A DNA stretch of 64,000 nt, taken from contig JADJEU010000021.1 in the NCBI GenBank assembly GCA_016709005.1, positions 1-64,000 on the forward strand, in the 5' to 3' direction. Both the position numbers and the translations under genes were made by a program. The notes beneath the pieces were generated by a model. The model was given only the letters and a program-made list of their open reading frames with translations. It ran no database searches and was not told where the DNA came from. Shown in pieces: positions 1 to 8,118 of this stretch. Numbering within the stretch: position 1 is the first letter of the stretch; each line of letters begins with the position of its first letter. The DNA comes from Crocinitomicaceae bacterium. Lineage in GTDB: Bacteria > Bacteroidota > Bacteroidia > Flavobacteriales_D > Crocinitomicaceae.

Positions 1-543
1 TACGGGTGAAAACCCCGAAATGGGCACATGGTGGGCGTAGTAGCTGCAGGTAAGGATAAAACCGCCAAAGTATGCAATCAATTTAATCTGGATTGGTGAA
101 CTCAAGCTGCAGAGTAATAAACACAGCACCAGAAGGGAACTGGTTTAATAAATAGCTGGGGTACGATAATTTAGGGGCGACCAGCAAAGTCAAAGACGAA
201 GACTGCTTTAAACAGATGCAAGTATTTTTTATGATTTTCCCTCCTTATCTCTGAAGGGGGGTAAGGGGGGAAGGTCTTAGACTTCAGAGCAGCATTACCA
301 TCTTCAAGCATTATTTGAATTCATCCATGCAGATTACGGTTCAGAGCCCAACAAAAATCCGAACAATTATTTTAAATAATATCTATTATTAGAATAATCT
401 TAAGCTACTATTATATATAGTAATAGTAAAATGCAAGATTGGAGATTAGAAATCAGACAAAAGATAATCTTGCGGAATCCACAAAACATTGTGTTCAAGA
501 ATGAGATTAGAGCGAAATAAAAAACTTAAGCTCTTGTTGTCGG
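1..543. other. No confident gene (window start to 543)
   Basis: All six frames are interrupted by stops. A short open stretch runs off the left edge and ends at a TAG at 38-40 (last residues PEMGTWWA), so it may be the tail of a gene lying outside the window, but I cannot name it. A C/G-run (around 240-275) and an AT-rich stretch (about 375-430) are visible. Given the broken genes just to the right, this is best read as decayed or low-quality sequence. Confidence 0.4.
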
Positions 544-1025
544 TCAAATCACAAGCACGTATTCATCTGTGCCATACTCCGATAAAGTCACGTAAATATC
601 ACCTGGTCCGCTGATTTGAGCGAAATCATTTCCTCATCAAGTCATGCCAAATAAAATCTTCGAATTCAATTTTTGAAATCTCTGTTCCAGTTCTTGAAAT
701 GTGCCTTTTCAATCTGTTGCATTTTATCGAGAACCCAAAATTGCAACGGACAGTTGCTCTCGCTGTAATGAGTTCGTGAGTAAATAGGAAAGTTATCAAT
801 TAGCTTTATGATAGCTTCTGCTGTGCCAAATGAGACACGACCATAATCGCCTAAAAGATAGCTGGATAAAAAATTGATGGAGAGATTTCGTTGCGAATAT
901 CTTTCTGACATCTGGGTTAAGTAATTATCAGCAGCAAAGCATCTGCCAAAATATCCATATTTCAAAGTATTAAATGTACTCGGAAAATACTTTTCAAGAA
1001 GCTCATAAGGTATTGTAGAGACCAA
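544..1025 (-). pseudogene. Decayed hypothetical gene, about 160 codons, two frameshifts
   Basis: The intact part (1025 down to 666) encodes 119 residues that look like a real soluble protein but match no family I recognise. After its stop (666-668) the coding character continues in another frame (IEFEDFIWHDLMR) and then, after a second shift near 632, in a third (NDFAQISGPGDIYVTLSEYG), ending at a TGA at 544-546. Both shifts are explained by one extra A in a short A-run. Removing them gives one continuous protein of about 160 residues ending in EYVLVI. Seen: the reading-frame continuity. Inferred: a single ancestral gene. Sequencing error at a contig end is the main alternative. Confidence 0.45.
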
Positions 1026-1117
1026 CGGTATTTGTGACCTTTATCGGGCACACATGCAAATAAAGATGGTAGGCATGATGCTCTCAAAAAAATAAACCTG
1101 ACTAAACAACATCTAAT

Positions 1118-1275
1118 TCAAAATAAAACACATTTAATTGGACCAGCTTGTACCTTCATTTGACATTCAAGTACTTCTCCTTCCAGAAGACACAATTGCT
1201 CCGTCAAAATATCTCTTTCGACTTGAATCAAAACTCCTCCTCGCTTGTAATCAAAAGCATTCTTAGTGCTGCCAT
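1118..1275 (-). pseudogene. Possible decayed short gene
   Basis: On the minus strand a stretch starting at an ATG (1275) reads MAALRMLLITSEEE and is then cut by a TGA. One base out of frame it continues as VLIQVERDILTEQLCLLEGE and onward to a TGA at 1118-1120. The composition (charged, amphipathic) is protein-like on both sides of the shift. No family is recognised and the upstream end is uncertain. The support is only that the two frames join plausibly. Confidence 0.25.
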
Positions 1276-1392
1276 TTTGGTCTTGTCACTTGTTGATTTG
1301 CAATGTATAATTGTACTTATCTTTTTACGAATCGAAAATACACATCAAGCGTTTTCGTAAGTTTAAAATACCAGGGATACCGTTCCATATTC

Positions 1393-1841
1393 CTATAACA
1401 AATGAGCTCTTAAAATCCACAACCCAAATTTTCTTTGAGGAAAATCGCATTGATTCTTTGCAGGAAGTGCAACATGAAATTCATTAAGCTCATCACGCAG
1501 TTCATTGATTCGTTTCCAAAATCACTTCTGTCTGAAAGTTTCATTAGCTCCTGTACAAGCGCAATAAATTCATCAATTTGAAGTTGCCTCGCCTTCTTCA
1601 TTTGAGGCGACATCCAAGTTTCATTTCTACGAAATTCTTCCATGAGTCCAACATGCGCAAAGTAATTATCACTCACAAGGTCCAGGTGTTTTTCGTCTTT
1701 GCGATACATAATCACATTTCCGTTTTCGTCACCCTCCTTGAAGTTTACGAAGAACACAATACGTCAGTCTCCATTGCTCTTTGATATGCACCAATACAAT
1801 TGGTTATTGTTTTTGAGTTGTAGAATCTGTCGATTGCTCAT
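1393..1841 (-). pseudogene. Decayed hypothetical gene with nonsense codon and frameshift
   Basis: From an ATG at 1841 the minus strand reads MSNRQILQLKNNNQLYWCI and on to an in-frame TGA at 1764-1766. It then continues in the same frame for 115 residues (FFVNFKEGDENGNVIMYRKD and onward). Near 1508 the coding character seems to jump frame: the zero frame gives a methionine-rich tail ending at 1410, while the next frame gives INELRDELNEFHVALPAK and ends at 1393. The protein is not recognised. It looks like a small plasmid- or island-type soluble protein. Several independent lesions in 450 bases argue for a dead gene or poor base quality. Confidence 0.4.
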
Positions 1842-1878
1842 GCTGATATAACAACTGCAATAGTAAAAATCACAACGA

Positions 1879-2135
1879 CTATTTGTTGGAATCATCTATA
1901 AATCCTTTGCAAATTTTCTGTGGAGAATCATTACCGTGAAGCGCTCTAAAACCAATGTTCGCATCTGCGTAAATTTTATTTTCTTGGTTAGCTTTAATAC
2001 ATCAAGACTTGAACTTTTTGTAATATTTTGAAAGCATTCTGAGGAGTCAAATTCTCATTTGACCATTCCTCCTGAAATTAATCGCATCATCCAAAGTGGC
2101 ATGTTTATCCTGCTTTTACTGCTGTAAACATGCAA
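1879..2135 (-). pseudogene. Decayed hypothetical gene, multiple frameshifts
   Basis: No long reading frame exists here, yet three minus-strand segments in successive frames are clearly protein-like: KQDKHATLDDAINF, then QEEWSNENLTPQNAFKILQK, then ANQENKIYADANIGFRALHG continuing to a TAG at 1879-1881. Joining them needs two single-base indels, near 2070 and near 2000. The family is not recognised. The gene may begin upstream of 2135, where frames VYSSK or MFTAVK are possible. It forms part of the run of broken minus-strand genes left of the IS21 element. Confidence 0.4.
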
Positions 2136-2189
2136 ATCAGCTATAAAATTGGAAATAAAATGAATATTGCGAATAAACCATTCTGCCAA

Positions 2190-2375
2190 CTACTGCTCCA
2201 CCAAGTTCTCTTTTAAAGAGGTAAAATTCTGGTCGCCCACTATCCAATTATAGACAAAAAAATAAAACACAAGTGCAAGAATGGTGAACCTGGAAGGGAT
2301 AATAAAAAGCCATAAATTAATTACCCGTAAAACAAGGATTAATATCCAAGCAAGAAACCGAAATAATTTTTTCAT
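2190..2375 (-). CDS. Small membrane protein, hypothetical (61 aa)
   Basis: The 61-residue product starts MKKLFRFLAWILILVL and has two hydrophobic segments (about residues 5-27 and 29-48) followed by a short polar tail ending ENLVEQ. That pattern, a positive N-terminus and continuous hydrophobicity fit a real small inner-membrane protein. No family is recognised. It lies at the upstream end of the decayed minus-strand genes and about 190 bases from the left end of the IS21 element. Chance hydrophobic reading in AT-rich DNA is the alternative. Confidence 0.4.
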   Translation of the reverse strand: MKKLFRFLAWILILVLRVINLWLFIIPSRFTILALVFYFFVYNWIVGDQNFTSLKENLVEQ

Positions 2376-2570
2376 TACTATCTAACAACTCAAATCTTAA
2401 AAATCATAAACGCCTAATTATTCCAAATTTTGCTGGTGTAAATTTTCAGACACGAACTTGCGACTAACAAGAAGTCTCCAAAAGAACTCAAAAGAGGCTG
2501 TTTTCGATGGTTTTGGAACTAAATAAATGACAATCAGGCTCATGATATGGTTTATTCCATTAATGTGGAA

Positions 2571-2670
2571 ATTTCACTGAAACTGACCCCCTTTTTTCAC
2601 TCCAAACTGACCCCACCTTTTCACTCGAAACTGACCCCACTTTTTCAGTGTAAATTGACCCCTCAAAATT
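2571..2670. repeat. Left-end multiple repeats of the IS21 element
   Basis: Four degenerate tandem units of about 24 bases share the pattern TTTCA(C/G)T-NN-AAA(C/T)TGACCCC, beginning near 2571, 2596, 2621 and 2645. In IS21-type elements such units are transposase binding sites. The right end has only two units in inverse orientation. Confidence 0.75.
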
Positions 2671-2751
2671 AAGTCGCCGGTCATACTGTTTTAGAACCCT
2701 GTTTCTTTAGGTTTTTGGATAAAAAGAATCCAAAGCTAAATCTACTCAAAC

Positions 2752-4302
2752 ATGGCAAACAAAACAATAAGTATGAGCAAATTAAAACAAATCATCAAGC
2801 TTCATTGTCAGGGCACTGGCAAGAGATCAATAGGCGAAACGCTTGGAATATCAAAGAATACAGCCAAGGCATACATTGAAATTTTCAGATCACTAAAAAT
2901 AACATGGGATGAGTTATCAAAAATGAGTGACCATGAAGTGGACAGACTTTTTCATCCTGAAAAAACAGTTGATCAACCTGAGAAACTAAAAACACTGTAC
3001 GCGTTTTTTCCATACGCTGAAAAGAAGTTGCGGCAGCGTGGTGTTACCATTCATATGATGTGGGAAGAATATTTTAATAAAAATCCTGATGGTTACAAAG
3101 CCACACACTTTAATAATTTATTCAAAGCTTATCGAAGACGAGTTACTCCTTCCATGCACATGGATCATAAAGCAGGAGATAAAATGTATGTTGATTTTAC
3201 TGGAGAGAAATTGAGCATCGTAGATCCGCAAACAGCTGAAATAATAATGCTTGAAGTTTTTGTAGCTGTGCTTGGAGCAAGTCAATACACTTATGTTGAA
3301 GCAGTAGAATCACAAACTGTTGAAGACTTTATAAGCTGTTGTGAAAACGCGCTTCATTTTTTCGGTGGTTCGCCCAGGGCAATTGTTCCTGACAACCTCA
3401 AATCGGCAGTGATAAAAAGTAGCAAGTATGAACCCACAATCAATACCAACTTTGAACGTTTTGCAGATCATTATTCAATGGCTGTTGTTCCTGCACGAGC
3501 ATATAAACCAAAGGACAAAGCATTGGTTGAAGGAGCAGTGAAAATTGTTTACACCCGAATTTTTACACGACTCAGTCAAGACAAGTACACCTCTGTTTCA
3601 TCGATCAACAAAGCCATTTATCCTTTTCTCTATGATCACAACGCACGTTCATTTAAAGGCAGGGCATACTCACGTTTGCAACAGTTCGAAGAAATGGAAA
3701 AGCCTGCACTGGAGCCGCTACCAGAAAAGCGTTTTGAGATGCGCAAGCAATTGGATTTAACCGTGATGAAAAACGGTCACGTGCACCTTGGACCTGATAG
3801 ACATTATTACAGTGTTCCTTATTCTTACATTGGTAAAAAGGTACGATTGTTATTCTCAAAATCTTTTGTAGAAATCTATCACCGTCATGAACTCATTGCC
3901 TCTCATCCTCGCGTAAAGTCCCCGCACAATTACACAACAGATCCCGCCCACATGGCCTCGCAACATCAATTTGTGAGTGATTGGTCACCGGATTATTTTT
4001 TAAAACAAGCGCGTGAAATATCCCCAGATGTTGAGTTCTATATTGCACAAGTTCTCTTGAAAAAAATTCATCCCGAACAAGCTTACCGAACCTGTCGTGG
4101 AATTTTAAACTATGCAAAACGGGTCGGTAACCAAAGACTTATCCGCGCTTGTAACCGCGCACATAGTTATGGTCTTTACCATTACAATATCATAGAAACT
4201 ATTCTTCAGCGGGGCCTTGATCAGTATGATGAAGATGATACACAAGAAGAACTTCCGTTCACTTCGCACGAGAATATCCGCGGAGAAGATTATTATCAGT
4301 AG
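2752..4302 (+). CDS. istA: IS21-family transposase IstA
   Basis: The 516-residue transposase would catalyse cut and strand transfer of the element. An N-terminal helix-turn-helix (about residues 20-45, GETLGISKNTAKAYIEIF) is followed by a DDE integrase core: YVDFTGEKL (first Asp, about residue 147), VPDNLKSAV (second Asp, about 219) and the helix with ALVEGAVKIVYTRIF (Glu, about 262). The C-terminal half matches the Mu-type beta-barrel region of IS21 transposases. Length is normal. istB follows after 21 bases. No disruption is visible in this gene, in contrast to istB. Confidence 0.93.
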   Translation: MANKTISMSKLKQIIKLHCQGTGKRSIGETLGISKNTAKAYIEIFRSLKITWDELSKMSDHEVDRLFHPEKTVDQPEKLKTLYAFFPYAEKKLRQRGVTIHMMWEEYFNKNPDGYKATHFNNLFKAYRRRVTPSMHMDHKAGDKMYVDFTGEKLSIVDPQTAEIIMLEVFVAVLGASQYTYVEAVESQTVEDFISCCENALHFFGGSPRAIVPDNLKSAVIKSSKYEPTINTNFERFADHYSMAVVPARAYKPKDKALVEGAVKIVYTRIFTRLSQDKYTSVSSINKAIYPFLYDHNARSFKGRAYSRLQQFEEMEKPALEPLPEKRFEMRKQLDLTVMKNGHVHLGPDRHYYSVPYSYIGKKVRLLFSKSFVEIYHRHELIASHPRVKSPHNYTTDPAHMASQHQFVSDWSPDYFLKQAREISPDVEFYIAQVLLKKIHPEQAYRTCRGILNYAKRVGNQRLIRACNRAHSYGLYHYNIIETILQRGLDQYDEDDTQEELPFTSHENIRGEDYYQ

Positions 4303-4323
4303 TAACAATTAAAAACAAATATC

Positions 4324-5073
4324 ATGAATGAATCATCATTAGAAAAATTAAGACAAATGCATTTGTACGGCATGCTCAAAGCGTTGCGTACAAATATTGA
4401 AACAGACAAAAACGAAAAGCTAACACCCGATGAGCTGGTGTCATTTTTAGTAGACTCAGAATGGGATGAACGCTATAACCGAAAGCTTAGCCGCACAATC
4501 TCCAACGCAAAGTTCCGCTACAAGGCATCCATTGAGCAACTCACTTTTTGAAGACAATCGGTTCAACAAAAATCAAGTCATGCGCGTTGCAAATTGTGAG
4601 TTCATTAAGAAAAAGAAAACCTGATTATTACAGGCAGTACAGGAATCGGAAAAAGTTTTCTTGCATCAGCAGTCGGTCACGAAGCGTGTTCGCAAGGATA
4701 TAAAGTCTTGTATCAACACAGCACTAAACTTTTTGCAAAACTGAAAATGGCAAAAGCTGACGGGTCATACTTAAAGGAACTTGCTAAAATAGAAAAGCAA
4801 GATCTGCTCATTATTGATGACTTTGGAATCCAGCCCCTCGACGCACAAAGCCGCGCATCCTTAATGGAAATTATCGAAGACCGCCACGCCAAGGCCTCCA
4901 CGCTACTGACCTCGCAACTACCAGTAAACAAATGGCACGAAGCAATCGGCGAACAAACTATTGCCGATGCGATTCTTGACAGAATCGTTCACGACGCGCA
5001 TCGCCTGGAACTAAAAGGAGAATCTATGCGTAAGAAAAGACAACTAAAAGAAGATCTCGTAAACGAGAAGTAA
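4324..5073 (+). pseudogene. istB: IS21 helper ATPase IstB, two compensating frameshifts
   Basis: IstB is the AAA+ ATPase that selects and remodels target DNA for IstA. The first 75 residues read normally to a TGA at 4549-4551. The frame then shifts (FEDNRFNKNQVMRVANCEF) and returns to the original frame near 4612. From there Walker A (GSTGIGKS) and Walker B (LLIIDDFG) read through to 5073. The lesions are one extra T in the T-run 4545-4549 and one missing A in the A-run 4610-4614. Repaired, the length is about 249 residues, normal for the family. The product is cut before the Walker A motif unless frameshifting or a sequence error is involved. Confidence 0.88.
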
Positions 5074-5136
5074 ATTAACTAAATTTGATAACCACTAAAA
5101 CAGAAAAATGACCGCAAAAAAGCAACTTAGAAATGA

Positions 5137-5187
5137 GGGGTCAATTTAGAGTGAAAAAGTGGGGTCAGGTTGAGTGAAATATCCACA
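5137..5187. repeat. Right-end repeats of the IS21 element
   Basis: Two inverted copies of the left-end unit (GGGGTCA-ATTTAGAGTGAAA and GGGGTCA-GGTTGAGTGAAA) lie just inside the right terminus, which ends CCACA at 5187. Orientation is opposite to the left units, as expected for IS ends. Confidence 0.7.
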
Positions 5188-5350
5188 TCATTGCATACAT
5201 GAAGAAAAAGGTGTTGAGCCTGTTGAGGTCTAATGCATTCTGAAAAATAAAATCTATATACGTTTTTTTAACACATATAGATAAGGCTACTTTTCTATAT
5301 GTGTCATAGTGAAATATAAAGAAAAACTCTAAAAGCTTTATTATTTGCTG

Positions 5351-6535
5351 TCACGCATACTTCACCGGATACAACCTCCTCCGCTCCTTTTCCTGAATAA
5401 TCAAATTGAGTTCACGACCGGTTTGACCTGCCACTGAAGTGTTTTCTTGTGCGCGGCGCAAAAGGTAAGGAATGACTTCTTTTACCGGACCGTAAGGAAC
5501 ATATTTGGCAACGTTGTAACCGTTATGCGCGAGATTGTAAGTGATGTGATCACTCATGCCAAGAAGTTGCGCTGCAAAAACGCGTTTGTCGGCGCGGTCA
5601 ATTTTATATTTGTTCATGAGTGACAACAAATAGGCGGTACTTTCTTCGTTGTGTGTTCCACAACAAACGTAAAATGTGTCTAAATGTCCCATCATAAAAT
5701 CAAGCGCAAGATTGAAATCAACATCGGTAGATGATTTGTCTTTTTGAATTGGTGATGGGTATCCTTTTTCTTTCGCACGCTCGCGTTCTTTTTCCATGTA
5801 GGCACCGCGTACTAATTTTACGCCTAAAAAATAGGGCTCTTCAATGGCCAGATAATATTGGTCTTTCAAAAATGCTAAACGATCATGTCGATACATTTGA
5901 ACGGTCGTAAAAACAATTGCTTTTTTTCGGTTGTATTGTCGCATCATAATTTCTGCAATACGATCAATCCCATCCTGAATCCAACTGTCTTCAGCGTCAA
6001 TAAAAACAGGAACGTCTGCTTCACAAGCTGCTTTGCAAATTGAATCAACGCGATCAAAAAAGCGATCAAATTCAGTTTCTTCTTCTTCTGTCAATGCAGT
6101 TTTGGAACAATTTACTTTTTCAAGTAATTCCATGCGCGCAAGTCCGGTTGATTTGAAAACCGTAAACGGAATTGATTTATCTTCTTTTGCGCGTTTGATG
6201 GTTGCAATAATTTCATCGCGTGTTTGATTGAGTCCTTCTTCACCAATTTTTCCCTCAACCGAATAATCGAGAATAGTTCCAATTCCGTAAGCTGATAAAT
6301 CTGTAATTCGTTTATTGCATTCAGAAATGGTTTCACCACCGCAGAATTGTCTGAAGATTGTTTTTTTGATGAGACCTTTTATCGGCAAATGCAAAACCAT
6401 GGCCACCTTTGTTAACATCGAGCCGGTTGAAACGAACCAGGGTTTTCCAATCAGTCTGAACAATCTGTATGACCAGAGTAAATCACGATCTGATTTTCCT
6501 TTAAAGGCTATTTCGGTGTTATCAAAGGATGGCAT
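5351..6535 (-). CDS. Proline dehydrogenase
   Basis: This FAD enzyme oxidises proline to pyrroline-5-carboxylate and feeds electrons to quinone. The 394-residue monofunctional form is usual in Bacteroidota and lacks the P5C dehydrogenase part of PutA. Seen motifs: FIDAEDSWIQDGID, GVKLVRGAYMEKER, CCGTHNEES, QLLGMSDHITYNLA and the proline-binding signature YLLRRAQENTS near the C-terminus. A -7 element TAAATTTG lies upstream and no Fnr box was found there. The gene lies downstream of tyrosine phenol-lyase on the same strand with an 85-base gap, so two amino-acid catabolic genes are adjacent. Confidence 0.93.
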   Translation of the reverse strand: MPSFDNTEIAFKGKSDRDLLWSYRLFRLIGKPWFVSTGSMLTKVAMVLHLPIKGLIKKTIFRQFCGGETISECNKRITDLSAYGIGTILDYSVEGKIGEEGLNQTRDEIIATIKRAKEDKSIPFTVFKSTGLARMELLEKVNCSKTALTEEEETEFDRFFDRVDSICKAACEADVPVFIDAEDSWIQDGIDRIAEIMMRQYNRKKAIVFTTVQMYRHDRLAFLKDQYYLAIEEPYFLGVKLVRGAYMEKERERAKEKGYPSPIQKDKSSTDVDFNLALDFMMGHLDTFYVCCGTHNEESTAYLLSLMNKYKIDRADKRVFAAQLLGMSDHITYNLAHNGYNVAKYVPYGPVKEVIPYLLRRAQENTSVAGQTGRELNLIIQEKERRRLYPVKYA

Positions 6536-6620
6536 GGTAAATAATGCAACTTGATCAAATTTATGATACTTGATTCGCGATTCCTATGATCTGAAACAGG
6601 TTTGCAGATGTTCAGACAAA

Positions 6621-8006
6621 TTATAACTTTCTGAATCTGGCCTGAAAAAAACGTAAGTATTTTGGTTCGTAGGTCATTTCAAGTCCTTTGATTTTATCAC
6701 GATTCAGATAGACTTCGTTCACTGATTCTGCAACCACATCCATGTGTGCTTGTGTATAGACGCGTCTTGGAATTGTCAATCGCACCAGCTCCAGTTTTGG
6801 ATAATTGTGTTTGCCGGTTTTTTCGTCTCTGCCTGCAGAAACAATTCCGCGTTCCATTGCTCGCACTCCTGAATCAAGAAATAATTCTGCAGCTAACGTT
6901 TGTGCCGGAAAATTGTCTTGTGATACATGAGGGAGAATTTTTTTTGCATCCAGAAAAATTCCGTGTGTACCTAAAGGTCGTACAATCGGAACTCCAAATT
7001 CAAGAAGACGTTCGCCTAAATAATGTACTTGTCCAACGCGCGCACGAATGTGATCATCCTGAACAGATTCAGCAATACCAATAGCCATGGCTTCCATGTC
7101 ACGCCCGGCCAAACCACCGTAGGTATGTAAGCCTTCGTAAACAACTACCCAGTTGCTTGCTTCGGTGTAAAGATCGTCATCGTTGGTTGCAAGAAATCCG
7201 CCAATATTTACGAGTGCATCTTTTTTTGCACTCATCGTTGCATGATCAGTGAGTGAGCAAATTTCTAAAATGATTTCAGCAACACTTTTATTCAGATAAC
7301 CAGGTTCATGTTGTTGAATCATAAACGCATTTTCTGCAACACGTGTCATGTCATGTACAATGGCAATTCCATATTGGTCTGCCATCTTTCTAACTTCTTT
7401 TAGATTATGAAGAGAGATGGGTTGACCACCTGCCATATTCACAGTTGTTGCAACACAGATGTACGGTACGTTTTCAGGTTTTTTGGATTCAATAACATCT
7501 TTTAATTTTTGAAGATCGATGTTTCCTTTAAATTTAAATTCACTTTCAGGGTCATGCGCTTCATCAATGATTACATCAATAAAAGTTCCACCTGCTAATT
7601 CCTGATGCAAACGAGTAGTAGTGAAATACATATTGCCGGGAAGAAAATCTCCCTGCTTAATCAGAATTTTAGAAAGTAAATGTTCAGCCCCACGACCTTG
7701 ATGTGTTGGAATGACATATTTATAACCGTAATATTTTTGCACAGCTGCTTCCAGATGATAAAAGTTTTCACTTCCTGCATACGCCTCGTCTCCCATCATC
7801 ATACCAGCCCACTGGCGATCACTCATAGCTGATGTTCCGCTGTCTGTGAGCAAGTCAATATAAACTTCTTTTGAGCGTAAAAGAAAAGTATTGTAGCCAG
7901 CATCTTCAATAAATTTTTGGCGTTGCTCGTAATTCGTCATGAAGACGGGTTCTACCATTTTTATTTTGAAGGGCTCAGCCCATGACCGTGTAGATGACTT
8001 GTGCAT
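6621..8006 (-). CDS. tpl: Tyrosine phenol-lyase
   Basis: This PLP enzyme splits tyrosine to phenol, pyruvate and ammonia. The 461-residue product has the PLP lysine in MSAKKDALVNIGG. At positions that separate this enzyme from tryptophanase it follows tyrosine phenol-lyase: Thr in YFTTTRLHQE (Asp in tryptophanase), Arg in AMERGIVSAG (Ile in tryptophanase) and Phe in LRFFQARF (His in tryptophanase). I chose the ATG at 8006; the longer frame would start with TTG at 8030 and overlap the -7 element. The promoter has an Fnr-type box. The paralogue at 24328 has the tryptophanase residues. The assignment rests on remembered family residues. Confidence 0.85.
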   Translation of the reverse strand: MHKSSTRSWAEPFKIKMVEPVFMTNYEQRQKFIEDAGYNTFLLRSKEVYIDLLTDSGTSAMSDRQWAGMMMGDEAYAGSENFYHLEAAVQKYYGYKYVIPTHQGRGAEHLLSKILIKQGDFLPGNMYFTTTRLHQELAGGTFIDVIIDEAHDPESEFKFKGNIDLQKLKDVIESKKPENVPYICVATTVNMAGGQPISLHNLKEVRKMADQYGIAIVHDMTRVAENAFMIQQHEPGYLNKSVAEIILEICSLTDHATMSAKKDALVNIGGFLATNDDDLYTEASNWVVVYEGLHTYGGLAGRDMEAMAIGIAESVQDDHIRARVGQVHYLGERLLEFGVPIVRPLGTHGIFLDAKKILPHVSQDNFPAQTLAAELFLDSGVRAMERGIVSAGRDEKTGKHNYPKLELVRLTIPRRVYTQAHMDVVAESVNEVYLNRDKIKGLEMTYEPKYLRFFQARFRKL

Positions 8007-8027
8007 AATTCTGATTTTTGTGTAATG

Positions 8028-8070
8028 CAAAATTTGTCAGAATCGTTATCCTAATCAATGATCTGAATCA
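8028..8070 (-). promoter_or_regulatory. Fnr-type promoter of tpl
   Basis: The box TGATctgaATCA (8059-8070) is followed on the minus strand by a -7 element AAATTTTG (8028-8035). The last G of the -7 lies 31 bases from the box end, the spacing shared with the other boxed promoters of the window. Confidence 0.65.
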
Positions 8071-8118
8071 TATTTGTATTCAGTGGAAAAGCTCAAGTAA
8101 AATGCACCACGGTTAGAA

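Larger units (their letters stand above)
2564..5187 (+). mobile_element. IS21-family insertion sequence
   Basis: The element carries istA and istB in the usual order and is bounded by related ends. The left end starts TGTGGAAATTTCACTGAAAC at 2564. The reverse complement of the right end starts TGTGGATATTTCACTCAACC at 5187. Subterminal TTTCACT-AAACTGACCCC units, four on the left and two on the right, are typical of IS21 multiple terminal repeats. I see no convincing target duplication: the flanks are ...CCATTA on the left and TCATTG... on the right. istB has two indels, so the copy may not move by itself. Confidence 0.85.

Noticed and set aside
1..240. Possible group II intron or transposase fragment at the left edge
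   Set aside because: Short open stretches in different frames give no motif that I can recognise.
1148..1360. Plus-strand reading frame of 70 codons
   Set aside because: The opposite strand carries more protein-like, charged segments here, and this frame is Leu/Ser-rich with no family signal.
2557..5195. Target-site duplication of the IS21 element
   Set aside because: The flanks (CCATTA and TCATTG) are only loosely similar; no exact direct repeat is seen.
5271..5306. Inverted repeat ACACATATAG...CTATATGTGT as terminator of proline dehydrogenase
   Set aside because: On the minus strand it is followed by A-rich, not T-rich, sequence, and it is AT-only, so terminator function is not supported.
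8006..8030. TTG start at 8030 for tyrosine phenol-lyase
   Set aside because: It would overlap the -7 element, and the ATG at 8006 aligns with the usual start of the family.
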